From Fibrobacter succinogenes (GTDB taxonomy: Bacteria; Fibrobacterota; Fibrobacteria; Fibrobacterales; Fibrobacteraceae): 64,000 bases of DNA. Positions 16,906 through 24,799 of the stretch are shown here, piece after piece. A program made the position numbers and the translations under genes. Where the stretch lies: NCBI GenBank assembly GCA_902779055.1, contig CACZAD010000035.1, positions 30,161 to 94,160 on the forward strand, written 5' to 3'. Numbering within the stretch: position 1 is the stretch's first letter; each line of letters begins with the position of its first letter. The notes below the pieces were generated by a model. That model saw nothing but the letters and a program-made list of their open reading frames with translations. It was not told the origin of the DNA and made no database searches.

Positions 16906-17151
16906 TTATTTATCGCCATTTTCAGGACTTATCTTTTGATAATGAGCCCTAATAAGTTTTTGTGCCTCATCTATCGTAATTTCGCCCTCGATATTGCGCC
17001 GTGCAATTTCTAACAAGAAATCGGAGACTTGCAAGCCATCAACAGCCTGCAAGCCAATGGCTGTCCGCCAATTAATGGCCCTCTCTTTCTTTTCGGGATC
17101 GTCTTGATTGATATATTCCTTAAAAAACGACTTTGTTGATTTCTTAGGCAT
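16906..17151 (-). CDS. Orphan VbhA-like (Fic-inhibitor type) antitoxin candidate
   Basis: 81 residues, with ATG at 17151 and AAGGAG 5 nt upstream. The core NWRTAIGLQAVDGLQVSDFL and NIEGEITIDEAQKLIRAHYQ resembles VbhA-type small antitoxins, which bind Fic AMPylating toxins through an inhibitory helix. No Fic gene (HPFx[D/E]GNGR) lies next to it, so it would be an orphan or act in trans. A perfect 9-bp inverted repeat sits 65 bp upstream of the start. The family assignment rests on pattern resemblance alone. Confidence 0.6.
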   Translation of the reverse strand: MPKKSTKSFFKEYINQDDPEKKERAINWRTAIGLQAVDGLQVSDFLLEIARRNIEGEITIDEAQKLIRAHYQKISPENGDK

Positions 17152-17215
17152 TCGAACTCCTTACAATTTAATGCCTAATATACCTTCTGAGAATTTTTTA
17201 TGCAATAGAGCCAAC

Positions 17216-17234
17216 TGTTCGGAATTTCCGAACA
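17216..17234. promoter_or_regulatory. Perfect palindrome, candidate operator
   Basis: TGTTCGGAA-T-TTCCGAACA, 9-bp arms around one base, upstream of the VbhA-like gene. The form suits a dimeric repressor. The remaining 17152-17468 gap holds only this and the CTCTGGGCA repeats. Confidence 0.6.
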
Positions 17235-17311
17235 CTTGAGTATCAATTATAGGGAAACATACTCCATCAACACAGTTATATAGTAATACATTTGCAGCAA
17301 CACTTTAGCCT

Positions 17312-17414
17312 GTTCTCTGGGCAATCGGAAGGCAACCTCAGGACATTCTCTGGGCATTTTTTGCCATTTCTCTGGGCAATTACGTCGTTCTCAGGGCAAT
17401 CTCTGGGCAATTTC
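17312..17414. repeat. CTCTGGGCA direct repeats
   Basis: Five to six copies of TTCTCTGGGCA or variants (CTCAGGGCA, CTCAGGACA) lie in about 100 bp directly downstream of the HEPN-like gene. On the minus strand they read TGCCCAGAGAA. A 67-codon frame with TTG start reads them as repeated CPEN, but it looks incidental. Confidence 0.65.
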
Positions 17415-17468
17415 AGCAAAAAATGTTCGAAGTATCTTTTTTGGGGCAGGCGGCAACAGAGACTAAAT

Positions 17469-19397
17469 TCATTTTCCAAAATATTTCAAGCAGAATTCCT
17501 CATTCACTTTAACAACAATCATTATAAAAACTTTTAGGGTTTCAATATATGCTTGTCGCAGCTCTTCTTCTGATCCATAGAAAGATCCATGCAGAAAGGC
17601 ATTGCGCAAATCTAAGCTGTTTGAAAATTCTTTCTTGTTCAACACAAAATTATAGTAATCGCGTTCTTGGCGAGAAAACACAGTTGATTCAACTTCAACT
17701 TCTTCTTTTTCTACTAGCGCTTTTAATATTTCCTTATGCTTACCCTTTTGATGAGCAAAACAAACAACCTCGTTCTCATACAGGTTGTATAAGAGAGTGC
17801 ATCTAGCAGCATTTATCCCCAAACTATGATCGGCTTTCAAAAGTAGAGCCCCTCTTTCTATCAGCCAGTTTATCCACTCTCTTGCCTGCTCTGCAAAATC
17901 GGTTATGAAAAGGTGTTCTTTGGCAATTATCTGTACTAAGGAGTCATAACCGTTCCAAGCAAAGCTCATCCCAAACATCAAGTTAAAGGTAAAGAGAAAC
18001 CGCATTTCTTCTTTAAGATCGTCCCCTTTAACATAAGCATACTTCTGATTTAAAAAACTCTTCAATTCTCCTATATGAACAGGATTAGAAGAAATAGCCA
18101 TAAGTTCCTTATCAACGTAACCGTCTTCCACATAATATTTCAGTTGCTTAAGGATTCCGTCCATTTCAATATAGAGTAGTTTTATCCGTTCCGACAACAA
18201 CGCCGATTTTGACGGTTTCTTGAATTCAAAATCCGAAATACCAAAATTCTTTTTCAGATAATCACCAAAGAAATAATCAAACAAGTCTTCAATGCTTATC
18301 CCGTAATCTTCAAGTTCTCTCTTATATGCAGATAAAATCGTGTAGCAAATCATTCTATCTGTTGTAAATTGAGAGCGTATAGGATAGTGCTTTATTCCTT
18401 CACTTTTTGCGAGTAATTCATCTAATGTACTTTTCTTTTTCAATACAAATTGACAACGCAGTTCCGAGTCAAAGAAATCAAACAGGAAGATGAAGTTGTT
18501 AAGTAAAGTCGGGAAATCGTGATGTTCTCTTACCCATTTCTTGCTGTAAACGCAATAGACATGATGATCTTCTTCGTTATACGATTCGTTCAGCTCTTCA
18601 TCTATTTCCTGGAAAGATGCTATGCAACCATAAGAAAACGAGGGCTTTTCTGAAAAATGTTTTTCCCAATATTTTTCCTTGGCTTTTTTAGCCCTTAAAC
18701 GCAATCTAGCATCAATATTAAGGCCCTGTATTACGGGAGCGTTTTCAATCAATTCTAAATAATTTGGATGCGGTTCAAACGAATCATCAACATAATAGTT
18801 TAGGATTCCTATTTTCTTTTCTTGAGTTAAAGCTTTGGGAAACGCAATATTTTCTTTCTCGGCAAATCCTTTTACCAAATAGTATTTGATGATTATTTCG
18901 GCTGCATCCTTATTATTCATCATACAATCAGTTATTACCTGACCGAATTTTTTCACCCATCCCTTACATCTTAAAATATTGAGCAAAGAAACTAGTTTCT
19001 TGTCAAGTAAATCCCGAACGCTAGAACCAGGGATTTTTTGTAATAGATCAAACCGCTCCAATAATTCCAACAAATCTAAAGAGAAATATATCCATATACT
19101 CTGAAAGATATTTTCAATATTACTTAAATCTAGTTTTTGGAAATACGAAAATACAAAACGAGAAATCTCACTCGTTTTTTCACGATATTCCTTAAATTTT
19201 TCGGGAGAAATATTTGGGGGACACTTTATTGACTTGACAATCCGAATTATGTTCTCTAATTCAACAACTTGGTTTAAGTCGTAATTATTCGCCGTATCAA
19301 AAGAATCCAAAATGGGCATTGCCCTTTGGAACATATGGTATTGGTGCAACTCCGAATGCTTATTATATGTAATCCATTTAAAGAAATCTTCGGACAT
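17469..19397 (-). CDS. Large helical protein with C-terminal HEPN-like RNAFLH motif
   Basis: 642 residues, AT-rich coding, no signal peptide or clear membrane segment. Most of the protein is predicted helical and unrecognised. Near the C-terminus LDLRNAFLHGSF contains Arg598-x4-His603, which fits the R-x(4-6)-H ribonuclease signature of HEPN domains, preceded and followed by helices as expected. HEPN proteins are frequent RNase effectors of toxin-antitoxin and abortive-infection systems. It is the last gene of the five-gene operon, starting 15 nt after the preceding stop. The effector role is inferred. A structural or non-catalytic HEPN is an alternative. Confidence 0.7.
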   Translation of the reverse strand: MSEDFFKWITYNKHSELHQYHMFQRAMPILDSFDTANNYDLNQVVELENIIRIVKSIKCPPNISPEKFKEYREKTSEISRFVFSYFQKLDLSNIENIFQSIWIYFSLDLLELLERFDLLQKIPGSSVRDLLDKKLVSLLNILRCKGWVKKFGQVITDCMMNNKDAAEIIIKYYLVKGFAEKENIAFPKALTQEKKIGILNYYVDDSFEPHPNYLELIENAPVIQGLNIDARLRLRAKKAKEKYWEKHFSEKPSFSYGCIASFQEIDEELNESYNEEDHHVYCVYSKKWVREHHDFPTLLNNFIFLFDFFDSELRCQFVLKKKSTLDELLAKSEGIKHYPIRSQFTTDRMICYTILSAYKRELEDYGISIEDLFDYFFGDYLKKNFGISDFEFKKPSKSALLSERIKLLYIEMDGILKQLKYYVEDGYVDKELMAISSNPVHIGELKSFLNQKYAYVKGDDLKEEMRFLFTFNLMFGMSFAWNGYDSLVQIIAKEHLFITDFAEQAREWINWLIERGALLLKADHSLGINAARCTLLYNLYENEVVCFAHQKGKHKEILKALVEKEEVEVESTVFSRQERDYYNFVLNKKEFSNSLDLRNAFLHGSFYGSEEELRQAYIETLKVFIMIVVKVNEEFCLKYFGK

Positions 19398-19412
19398 TTA
19401 TATGATGATTTT

Positions 19413-20234
19413 TTAATTTCTATTCGGTTTCAAATCTTGAATTTCTTTTGATACATCCATGTGCTTTCTAGTCAGAATCACGGTCAGAAGCACTTGATAT
19501 GTTTTATCGTACCAATCCTCTTTTTCCCGCGAAGTCCATAATTTGGCTTTTTCGGGCAAATCGCCCTTACCAGAATTATTGTGCCTTATGTCAATAGCAT
19601 TTACTAAGAACCGAGAATCACTATACAATGCAGCATACTGCGTTCCTTTAAAATCGTTATTCATTGGTTCTGTATAATCCGCAAGAGCCACAAGAATTTC
19701 ACGTTTTCTTGTCAGATTACCTTTCAACAAAACTCTATTGTATTCAATCATGTTCAGAGCAAGATCTACCTTATTATTTTCAAGGCATTCGATGGCTTCT
19801 GTAGTTGCGGGGTTCTTATCGACAATGATATAGCCTTCTTTTATTTGGGCCCATTCGTGGTTCGTCTTTTCTAGAATCACCTTTATATTTGCAATTATTT
19901 GCTGTGCAGTTTCTTTTGCTGTTTCATCCTTATCTAAATAAAATTTTGTGGTATTTATCAAATTCAAAAGCACTTCACAATACAAAAACAACTCATTCCA
20001 ATCCCTGCCATAGGAAGAAACTTCTGGTATACCCAATTCATTTAAAAGATCTTCAACAGACAAAAATGTTTGTCGAAGTTTTACTGGAATTTTATAAAAT
20101 TCTCTATTAATAATACGTTTCAACGAATACTTGATTCCATAAATACTCCACTCCTTCAGAAACAACATCGAAAGACGATCAAACTCATTAGTTGGATTAA
20201 TATTTCTTTTTTCCAGCATTTCAAAGATATTCAT
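19413..20234 (-). CDS. Uncharacterised helical protein of the KAP operon
   Basis: 273 residues from ATG 20234, which lies 1 nt after the stop of the 72-residue gene (TAACATG), suggesting translational coupling; an in-frame ATG at 20255 is the alternative start. The protein is helical, with no signal peptide. The C-terminal part has AIDIRHNNSGKGDLPEKAKL followed by EDWYDKTYQVLLTVIL. This looks like a HEPN-type or other abortive-infection helical bundle, but I cannot assign it. It sits between two small membrane proteins and the RNAFLH protein in one operon. Confidence 0.7.
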   Translation of the reverse strand: MNIFEMLEKRNINPTNEFDRLSMLFLKEWSIYGIKYSLKRIINREFYKIPVKLRQTFLSVEDLLNELGIPEVSSYGRDWNELFLYCEVLLNLINTTKFYLDKDETAKETAQQIIANIKVILEKTNHEWAQIKEGYIIVDKNPATTEAIECLENNKVDLALNMIEYNRVLLKGNLTRKREILVALADYTEPMNNDFKGTQYAALYSDSRFLVNAIDIRHNNSGKGDLPEKAKLWTSREKEDWYDKTYQVLLTVILTRKHMDVSKEIQDLKPNRN

Positions 20235-20235
20235 G

Positions 20236-20454
20236 TTATTTTTTCCGACATACATATTCTAATTTACAAGCCAAATAAGAAATCCAACTAATTGTTGCAC
20301 AGGCAACTACATACGCGACAAGAGCAAGAATTTGCTTTTCAATCGTATCGAAAATATTTATTACAATTAAAGAGATTCCGCACCCCAAGCAAATCAGTAC
20401 AATAACAGCAATATATACCCAAATGTTAGTCAAATATGTTTTTCCGTTTTCCAT
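20236..20454 (-). CDS. Small two-span membrane protein
   Basis: 72 residues with two hydrophobic spans, IWVYIAVIVLICLGCGISLIV (listed by its ends, about 11-31) and ILALVAYVVACATISWISYL (about 42-61), and short charged ends. Its ATG lies inside the 3' end of the upstream gene (29-nt overlap), and its stop is 1 nt from the next start, so it is clearly an operon member. Small paired-helix proteins in defence operons can be membrane-damaging effectors or anchors. That role is inference only. Confidence 0.7.
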   Translation of the reverse strand: MENGKTYLTNIWVYIAVIVLICLGCGISLIVINIFDTIEKQILALVAYVVACATISWISYLACKLEYVCRKK

Positions 20455-21034
20455 TAACTAATCCTCCTTTTCGAACTTCTTTTTTGACTCGTTCCCATTC
20501 ACTTTTTAAAATTTCACCCATCATATCACGGATTTTTATCAATAATTCATTTAATGTTCCCGGTTGATGATCGTAGGGAAGCAACTTGAATTTTTCAAGT
20601 TCTTCAATCAATTTTTCATCCCTTGAATCGGAAGGATTTAATTTAAGAATACATAAATCAATTCGTCTTATAAATTCTGCATAATTTTCGGGGGTTGATT
20701 CAGATATTTTCACTTGGCGAAAACGTTTGAGATTATCTTGCACAGAATAATACCCTTCATCATCCCCAAAAAATTCTTCAACATTTTCATCAAAATTCAA
20801 TTGCCATTTAGCAGCAACATCTTCAACATAAGTTGATAAATATACATATGAAAGTATTGCTGAAAAATCGGCACGTAATTCACCGATCCATTTTATGCGT
20901 TGAGTCGTAACCACATCAATGTATTTTTGCATTTTTAAATTTTTACGTGCATAAAATAAAGCTAGCAACGATATGAGCATCGAACATGCCGACACAGCCA
21001 CAGTCATTGATATATTTCCCAAGAAAGAACTCAT
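20426..21034 (-). CDS. Membrane-anchored protein of the KAP operon
   Basis: 202 residues. One N-terminal membrane helix (about residues 8-28, TVAVSACSMLISLLALFY) is followed by a long cytoplasmic helical region starting YIDVVTTQRIKWIGELRADF. That motif resembles uncharacterised anchored proteins often seen beside restriction and defence genes. The gene starts 17 nt after the KAP gene stop and overlaps the next start by 29 nt. I do not know the family. It could tether or sense for the KAP ATPase at the membrane. Confidence 0.7.
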   Translation of the reverse strand: MSSFLGNISMTVAVSACSMLISLLALFYARKNLKMQKYIDVVTTQRIKWIGELRADFSAILSYVYLSTYVEDVAAKWQLNFDENVEEFFGDDEGYYSVQDNLKRFRQVKISESTPENYAEFIRRIDLCILKLNPSDSRDEKLIEELEKFKLLPYDHQPGTLNELLIKIRDMMGEILKSEWERVKKEVRKGGLVNGKRKNIFD

Positions 21035-21051
21035 TTCGTCATATCTCTATT

Positions 21052-23223
21052 TCATTGTTCATGTTTTTCTTGCGATGTAGCCTGATTATCTGCAGAAAAA
21101 GTAGTATAAATCTCAGCATTTTCAACCATAACATCTCCTTTTTGAGGCCCTAAATTAACAGAATCAGCATTTTTCTCATTTTCTTTTTCTGGTGTAAATG
21201 GTGGGCACTCTTTATCAATCATCTTTATATGATTAACAGTATCAAAGACACCCTCTATCCTTTTATTTAAAACCCTTAAATTATCCATACTTAAAGACTG
21301 CGGTCTTGGAGTTTCCTTTAGCTGTCTTATGGCTTCATTTTTTAAATTTTCAAGAAATTCTACTTCGCTTTCAAACCTTTCTAACATTTTTTCACCAGTA
21401 TAGCGATGGCCTAAAACACGAATCAATCTTGCAGCCTCCTCTCTTGAAGAAGATAAAACAACATCAATAAATTGTAAAACATTTTCTTTTTTCAATTCAA
21501 GGACATCAAGAGCGGGCTCTTGACCCGCCAATGCAATTCTGGCTTCTTCAACATTTTGAGCATCATCACTTTTCAGATATTCAAAGAAATTTGTCGCATA
21601 TTCTTTCTGCCTCACTTCTCTTTGAGGCTTAATATTCTGCATAATTACATTTGCAAATGCAGATGTTTCAACATTCTCTGATTTGTCAAATATAAGAACA
21701 TCATTATCCACCGGAGTTAAAAATTCGGCATTTTCCAAAACATACTTATTCATTCTCGATATAAGTTCTTCAGGAGTATCTATAATGTTTTTATTTTTTG
21801 ATAAAGTTAGAAGAGAATCGAATAAATGAATCAATAAAACAGGATTATTTACATTCTTTTGTTCAGATGGATTTTTGAAAATTTCATCAAACTTATTATA
21901 ACATTTTTGTAATTCAGCATCATTCAGTTCCTTCCTATTGCACAGCTTATTTAAAAGATAATCATCCTCCCCACCGAACCAAATAGAGGATTTTATAACA
22001 CTACTAAGTTTTTTTTGATCAATTGTATTTGATATTAGCCAGGCACTCCACAAAGGGAGCCAATCTCTTTCATACGAACCATCGTTCAGCCTATTTCTGA
22101 TTGATGGGACCTCATCTAAATGAAGAAGCCATTCCTTGTTATTTTTCTGTTGTTCAGAATCCCGATCTTTTTCATCTGCTAATTTAGCAGCGGCCCTAAG
22201 AAAAGGGGATGTAATTTCTAATTTTTTCCCTTCTATCAAGCCCAATTCCTGAGCATACTGATACATCAAAAAATCACCCAATAACAATCTTGCAAATTCA
22301 TCTTTGCCATTCAACATCATCCCAATATTTGTGTAATTAACAAACCTATCAAAATCCACAAGAACATGTTTCATCGCCCTTAGATTATTCTGGCCAAACA
22401 GATTAACAACTAGAACAATCAAGTCTCGATTTTTTTTCAGTATTTTTCTCGCATCGTCACTCGCTTCAAATACAGTTTTATTTGAAATCAATGTAGTTGG
22501 CTCATCGGATACAGCATAACACTTATCAACCCAATAATCAACAACTTTCTCTACACTAGTCTCCACCTGGAGTTCTTTACCAACTACTTTTTCCAATGAT
22601 ACGGACAAACCATACATTGTAGATTCATCTTTCTGCTTATTTACAGCCTTAATCAAAACATCTTTTTCAGCAATAATTATACATGGAATATGCAGAAATT
22701 CTACGCATTCATTAACAAAACCAAGTAACTCAATTACCGGCATATGAGCACGTTCAAAATCATCCAATACAAGAACTAACTTTTTCTTTCCATTCTTTTT
22801 TATTTCGGAATGATAATGATCAACAAATATATCCAATCCTTCAACAACCCCTTTTGCAGGTATTGTAGAATTGAACATCGCAGCAGATAATGCCGACAAA
22901 ACAGCTGAAGCTGGAGCTGTTTTTAAAACTTTTTGTAACAAGTCTATTTTTGACGAAGAAATAATCGGATACAAATATGCAAGTACTTTTTCATTTATTT
23001 CTTCTTTCGATGAAACTCCATATAAGCTCAAATAAATAACAACATTTTTCTGTTTATCCGTAAAATTATCAATGATTCTCAATCCATGCGAATTAAGATA
23101 ATTCTTTATATAATACGATTTACCACAACCCCATTTTCCTTTAATTAAAACAGCATAATTAGGTTCAAGACACTTAAAAAGGTAATAATTTAAAAAATCA
23201 TCTATATGTTTGTTTTGAGACAT
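21052..23223 (-). CDS. KAP-family P-loop NTPase
   Basis: 723 residues from the ATG at 23223, which has AAAGGA upstream; an earlier frame start lacks this. Walker A is GKWGCGKS (29-36), with the GxWGxGKS form typical of KAP NTPases. Walker B is LVLVLDDFE (about 149-157), followed by the short sensor stretch FLHIPCIIIAEKDVLIKAV. Between the Walker motifs lies a modestly hydrophobic segment, ASAVLSALSAAMF, where other KAP proteins insert membrane helices. The rest is helical and ends in an acidic, low-complexity tail. KAP proteins include phage-exclusion factors such as PifA. It is the first gene of the five-gene AT-rich operon and probably acts as sensor or switch. Confidence 0.85.
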   Translation of the reverse strand: MSQNKHIDDFLNYYLFKCLEPNYAVLIKGKWGCGKSYYIKNYLNSHGLRIIDNFTDKQKNVVIYLSLYGVSSKEEINEKVLAYLYPIISSSKIDLLQKVLKTAPASAVLSALSAAMFNSTIPAKGVVEGLDIFVDHYHSEIKKNGKKKLVLVLDDFERAHMPVIELLGFVNECVEFLHIPCIIIAEKDVLIKAVNKQKDESTMYGLSVSLEKVVGKELQVETSVEKVVDYWVDKCYAVSDEPTTLISNKTVFEASDDARKILKKNRDLIVLVVNLFGQNNLRAMKHVLVDFDRFVNYTNIGMMLNGKDEFARLLLGDFLMYQYAQELGLIEGKKLEITSPFLRAAAKLADEKDRDSEQQKNNKEWLLHLDEVPSIRNRLNDGSYERDWLPLWSAWLISNTIDQKKLSSVIKSSIWFGGEDDYLLNKLCNRKELNDAELQKCYNKFDEIFKNPSEQKNVNNPVLLIHLFDSLLTLSKNKNIIDTPEELISRMNKYVLENAEFLTPVDNDVLIFDKSENVETSAFANVIMQNIKPQREVRQKEYATNFFEYLKSDDAQNVEEARIALAGQEPALDVLELKKENVLQFIDVVLSSSREEAARLIRVLGHRYTGEKMLERFESEVEFLENLKNEAIRQLKETPRPQSLSMDNLRVLNKRIEGVFDTVNHIKMIDKECPPFTPEKENEKNADSVNLGPQKGDVMVENAEIYTTFSADNQATSQEKHEQ

Positions 23224-23317
23224 AATAATCCTTTTTTTACATCTCAATTTCGTTGTTCATGAGTTTGGGGATAAAGCTATTAAAGCACTTCATAAATTTC
23301 CAGTTTCAATCAACGTT

Positions 23318-23425
23318 CTAATAAAATATGATTACATACAAAAAACAACACGCCAACCTAGCTCCTGCAGCAAGTTTCCGGCGCTCTCTTGAACAAGAAT
23401 GTTTTCGCTGTATTCGTAGGACATA
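23318..23425 (-). pseudogene. hsdR: N-terminal remnant of type I restriction subunit HsdR
   Basis: ATG at 23425 opens MSYEYSENILVQESAGNLLQ, followed by ELGWRVVF. This strongly resembles the conserved start of type I restriction R subunits, where the frame would continue with an Ala-Tyr-Asn/Asp stretch. Here homology stops at residue 28 and 7 unrelated residues lead to TAG at 23318. Over 90% of the gene is missing, and the KAP operon begins about 100 bp away on the same strand. The island probably replaced or was inserted into a type I restriction locus. The rest of 23224-23709 is AT-rich and shows no other gene. Confidence 0.7.
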
Positions 23426-23673
23426 ATAATGGGCTTTTTTTTGTAAATATAGCCTATTTTTATGCCAAATTAAAACAAACAAAAAGATTTAAAAGGTCAA
23501 AAGCCGAAACAATAAACCAAAGGGATGCACAACAGTGCGTGGGTTGTTTGCACTACAAAAAAAATCATTAGTTTGATAAAATTTTCAACGGATTTTAGCA
23601 AAAATACGAAAAATCCCCAAAATGTCACATTCTGTCACCGCAATAATTTAAATTGAATTTTGATTGTTTTTAG

Positions 23674-23722
23674 TCTGCCTTTTTTGTATGTAGGCAGTCG
23701 GAGGTAAAGATGAAGAAAGAAA
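23674..23722 (+). repeat. Duplicated gene leader, copy A (before rhuM-like gene)
   Basis: TGCCTTTTTTGTATGTAGGC, then AGTCGGAGGTAAAG, then ATGAAGAAAG. The same leader with about five changes recurs at 24607-24655. It contains the GGAGG ribosome-binding site and start codon. Confidence 0.75.
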
Positions 23723-24594
23723 TGATGCCAGAAAATATCGATAAAAATGAAATTATCGTATATCAGCCGGAAGGCGGGGAATTCCACATCGAAGTCCGAG
23801 TAGAAAACGAGACTGTTTGGCTTACACAGGCGCAGATTGCGGAACTGTTCGGAACAAAGAGACCTGCAATCACAAAGCATCTCAAAAACATTTATGCAGC
23901 TCAAGAACTTGACGAAAAGACCACATGTTCCGTTTTGGAACATATGGGTAAAGACTCGGATCAAATTTACGAGACCAAATATTACAATCTAGATGCGATT
24001 CTCTCCGTCGGCTATAGGGTAAATAGTAAAAATGCGACTTGCTTTCGCCGTTGGGCAAATCAGGTTCTGAAAGAGCATTTGCTTCGGGGTTGTAGCATCA
24101 ACCAGCGATTGATTTCTCATGAAAATAGGCTCGAGAATCACGATTCTCGTATAATCAACCTCGAAAAACAGGTGGATTTCTTTGTAAAGGCGAACTTGCC
24201 GCCAAGAGAGGGATTGCTACCCGCACACGCGCATTGGAGCGGCTACGAATTCGCCGTGCAGTTGGTGCGTTCGGCGAAAAATGAACTCGTTATCATAGAC
24301 CCGTTTGCCAACGATATGGTTCTTTCTCTTATGGCAAAACGTGCCGAGGGGGTGAATGCGACCATCTATTCCGCCCGAATTACCCCCGCCATGCGGGAAG
24401 AAGAGGCTCGGCTGAATAGGCAATTTCCGACAGTTCGCTTGGAGAACATGCGCGAGGTCCACGATCGTTTCGTCATCGTCGATGATGTGATTTATCATGT
24501 GGGAGCATCTTTCAAAGACCTCGGAAATCAAATGACCGCGTTTTCGGTGCTGAACTTCATCACCAAGGAGCAGGTGCTTGCTATGGTGAAATAG
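23710..24594 (+). CDS. RhuM-family DNA-binding protein with PLD-like C-terminus
   Basis: 294 residues, ATG preceded by GGAGG. Residues about 10-130 match the virulence-RhuM/KilA-N-like family: ETVWLTQAQIAELFGTKRPA, IYETKYYNLDAILSVGYRVN and FRRWANQVLKEHLLRG. After a short coiled linker, residues about 170-294 form a phospholipase-D-like fold: ELVIIDPFANDMVLSLM and VHDRFVIVDDVIYHVGASFKDLG, with HDRFVIVD in place of HxK(x)4D. RhuM genes often sit inside type I restriction operons, which fits the hsdR remnant 285 bp away. It may be a regulator or nuclease-like accessory. The base composition is closer to the host than that of the KAP operon. Confidence 0.82.
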   Translation: MKKEMMPENIDKNEIIVYQPEGGEFHIEVRVENETVWLTQAQIAELFGTKRPAITKHLKNIYAAQELDEKTTCSVLEHMGKDSDQIYETKYYNLDAILSVGYRVNSKNATCFRRWANQVLKEHLLRGCSINQRLISHENRLENHDSRIINLEKQVDFFVKANLPPREGLLPAHAHWSGYEFAVQLVRSAKNELVIIDPFANDMVLSLMAKRAEGVNATIYSARITPAMREEEARLNRQFPTVRLENMREVHDRFVIVDDVIYHVGASFKDLGNQMTAFSVLNFITKEQVLAMVK

Positions 24595-24606
24595 AAAACT
24601 CAAGAT

Positions 24607-24655
24607 CAGCCTTTTTTGCTTGTAGACGGTCGGAGGTAAAGATGAAGAAAGTGAA
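24607..24655 (+). repeat. Duplicated gene leader, copy B
   Basis: Second copy of the leader found before the rhuM-like gene: AGCCTTTTTTGCTTGTAGAC, then GGTCGGAGGTAAAG, then ATGAAGAAAG. It now leads only a 28-codon frame. Confidence 0.75.
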
Positions 24656-24728
24656 AATGTTGCCAAAAGATTCTGCAAATACGACCAAGGCGGTCGAAAA
24701 GCCCAATTTTTCCTTGATAAACTCATAA
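24642..24728 (+). pseudogene. 28-codon remnant gene behind duplicated leader
   Basis: It starts with ATG at 24642 behind a full GGAGG site shared with the rhuM-like gene. It encodes MKKVKMLPKDSANTTKAVEK, then PNFSLINS and a stop. A strong initiation region on so short a frame suggests the 5' end of a lost gene, perhaps another subunit of the eroded restriction locus. I cannot name the parent. A genuine small peptide is the alternative. Confidence 0.45.
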
Positions 24729-24799
24729 AATTCCGACCTATTGATAGCGATTAAACAATAACCTACATTAAAGTTTGAAATTTTCGGATAGGAGCTTTT

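Noticed and set aside
17276..17479. 67-codon minus-strand frame with repeated CPEN
   Set aside because: It starts at TTG inside the HEPN-like gene with no ribosome-binding site, and the peptide only reflects the CTCTGGGCA repeats.
19413..20234. HEPN assignment for the 273-residue protein from IRHNN
   Set aside because: The Arg-His spacing does not fit R-x(4-6)-H, so only a general helical description is given.
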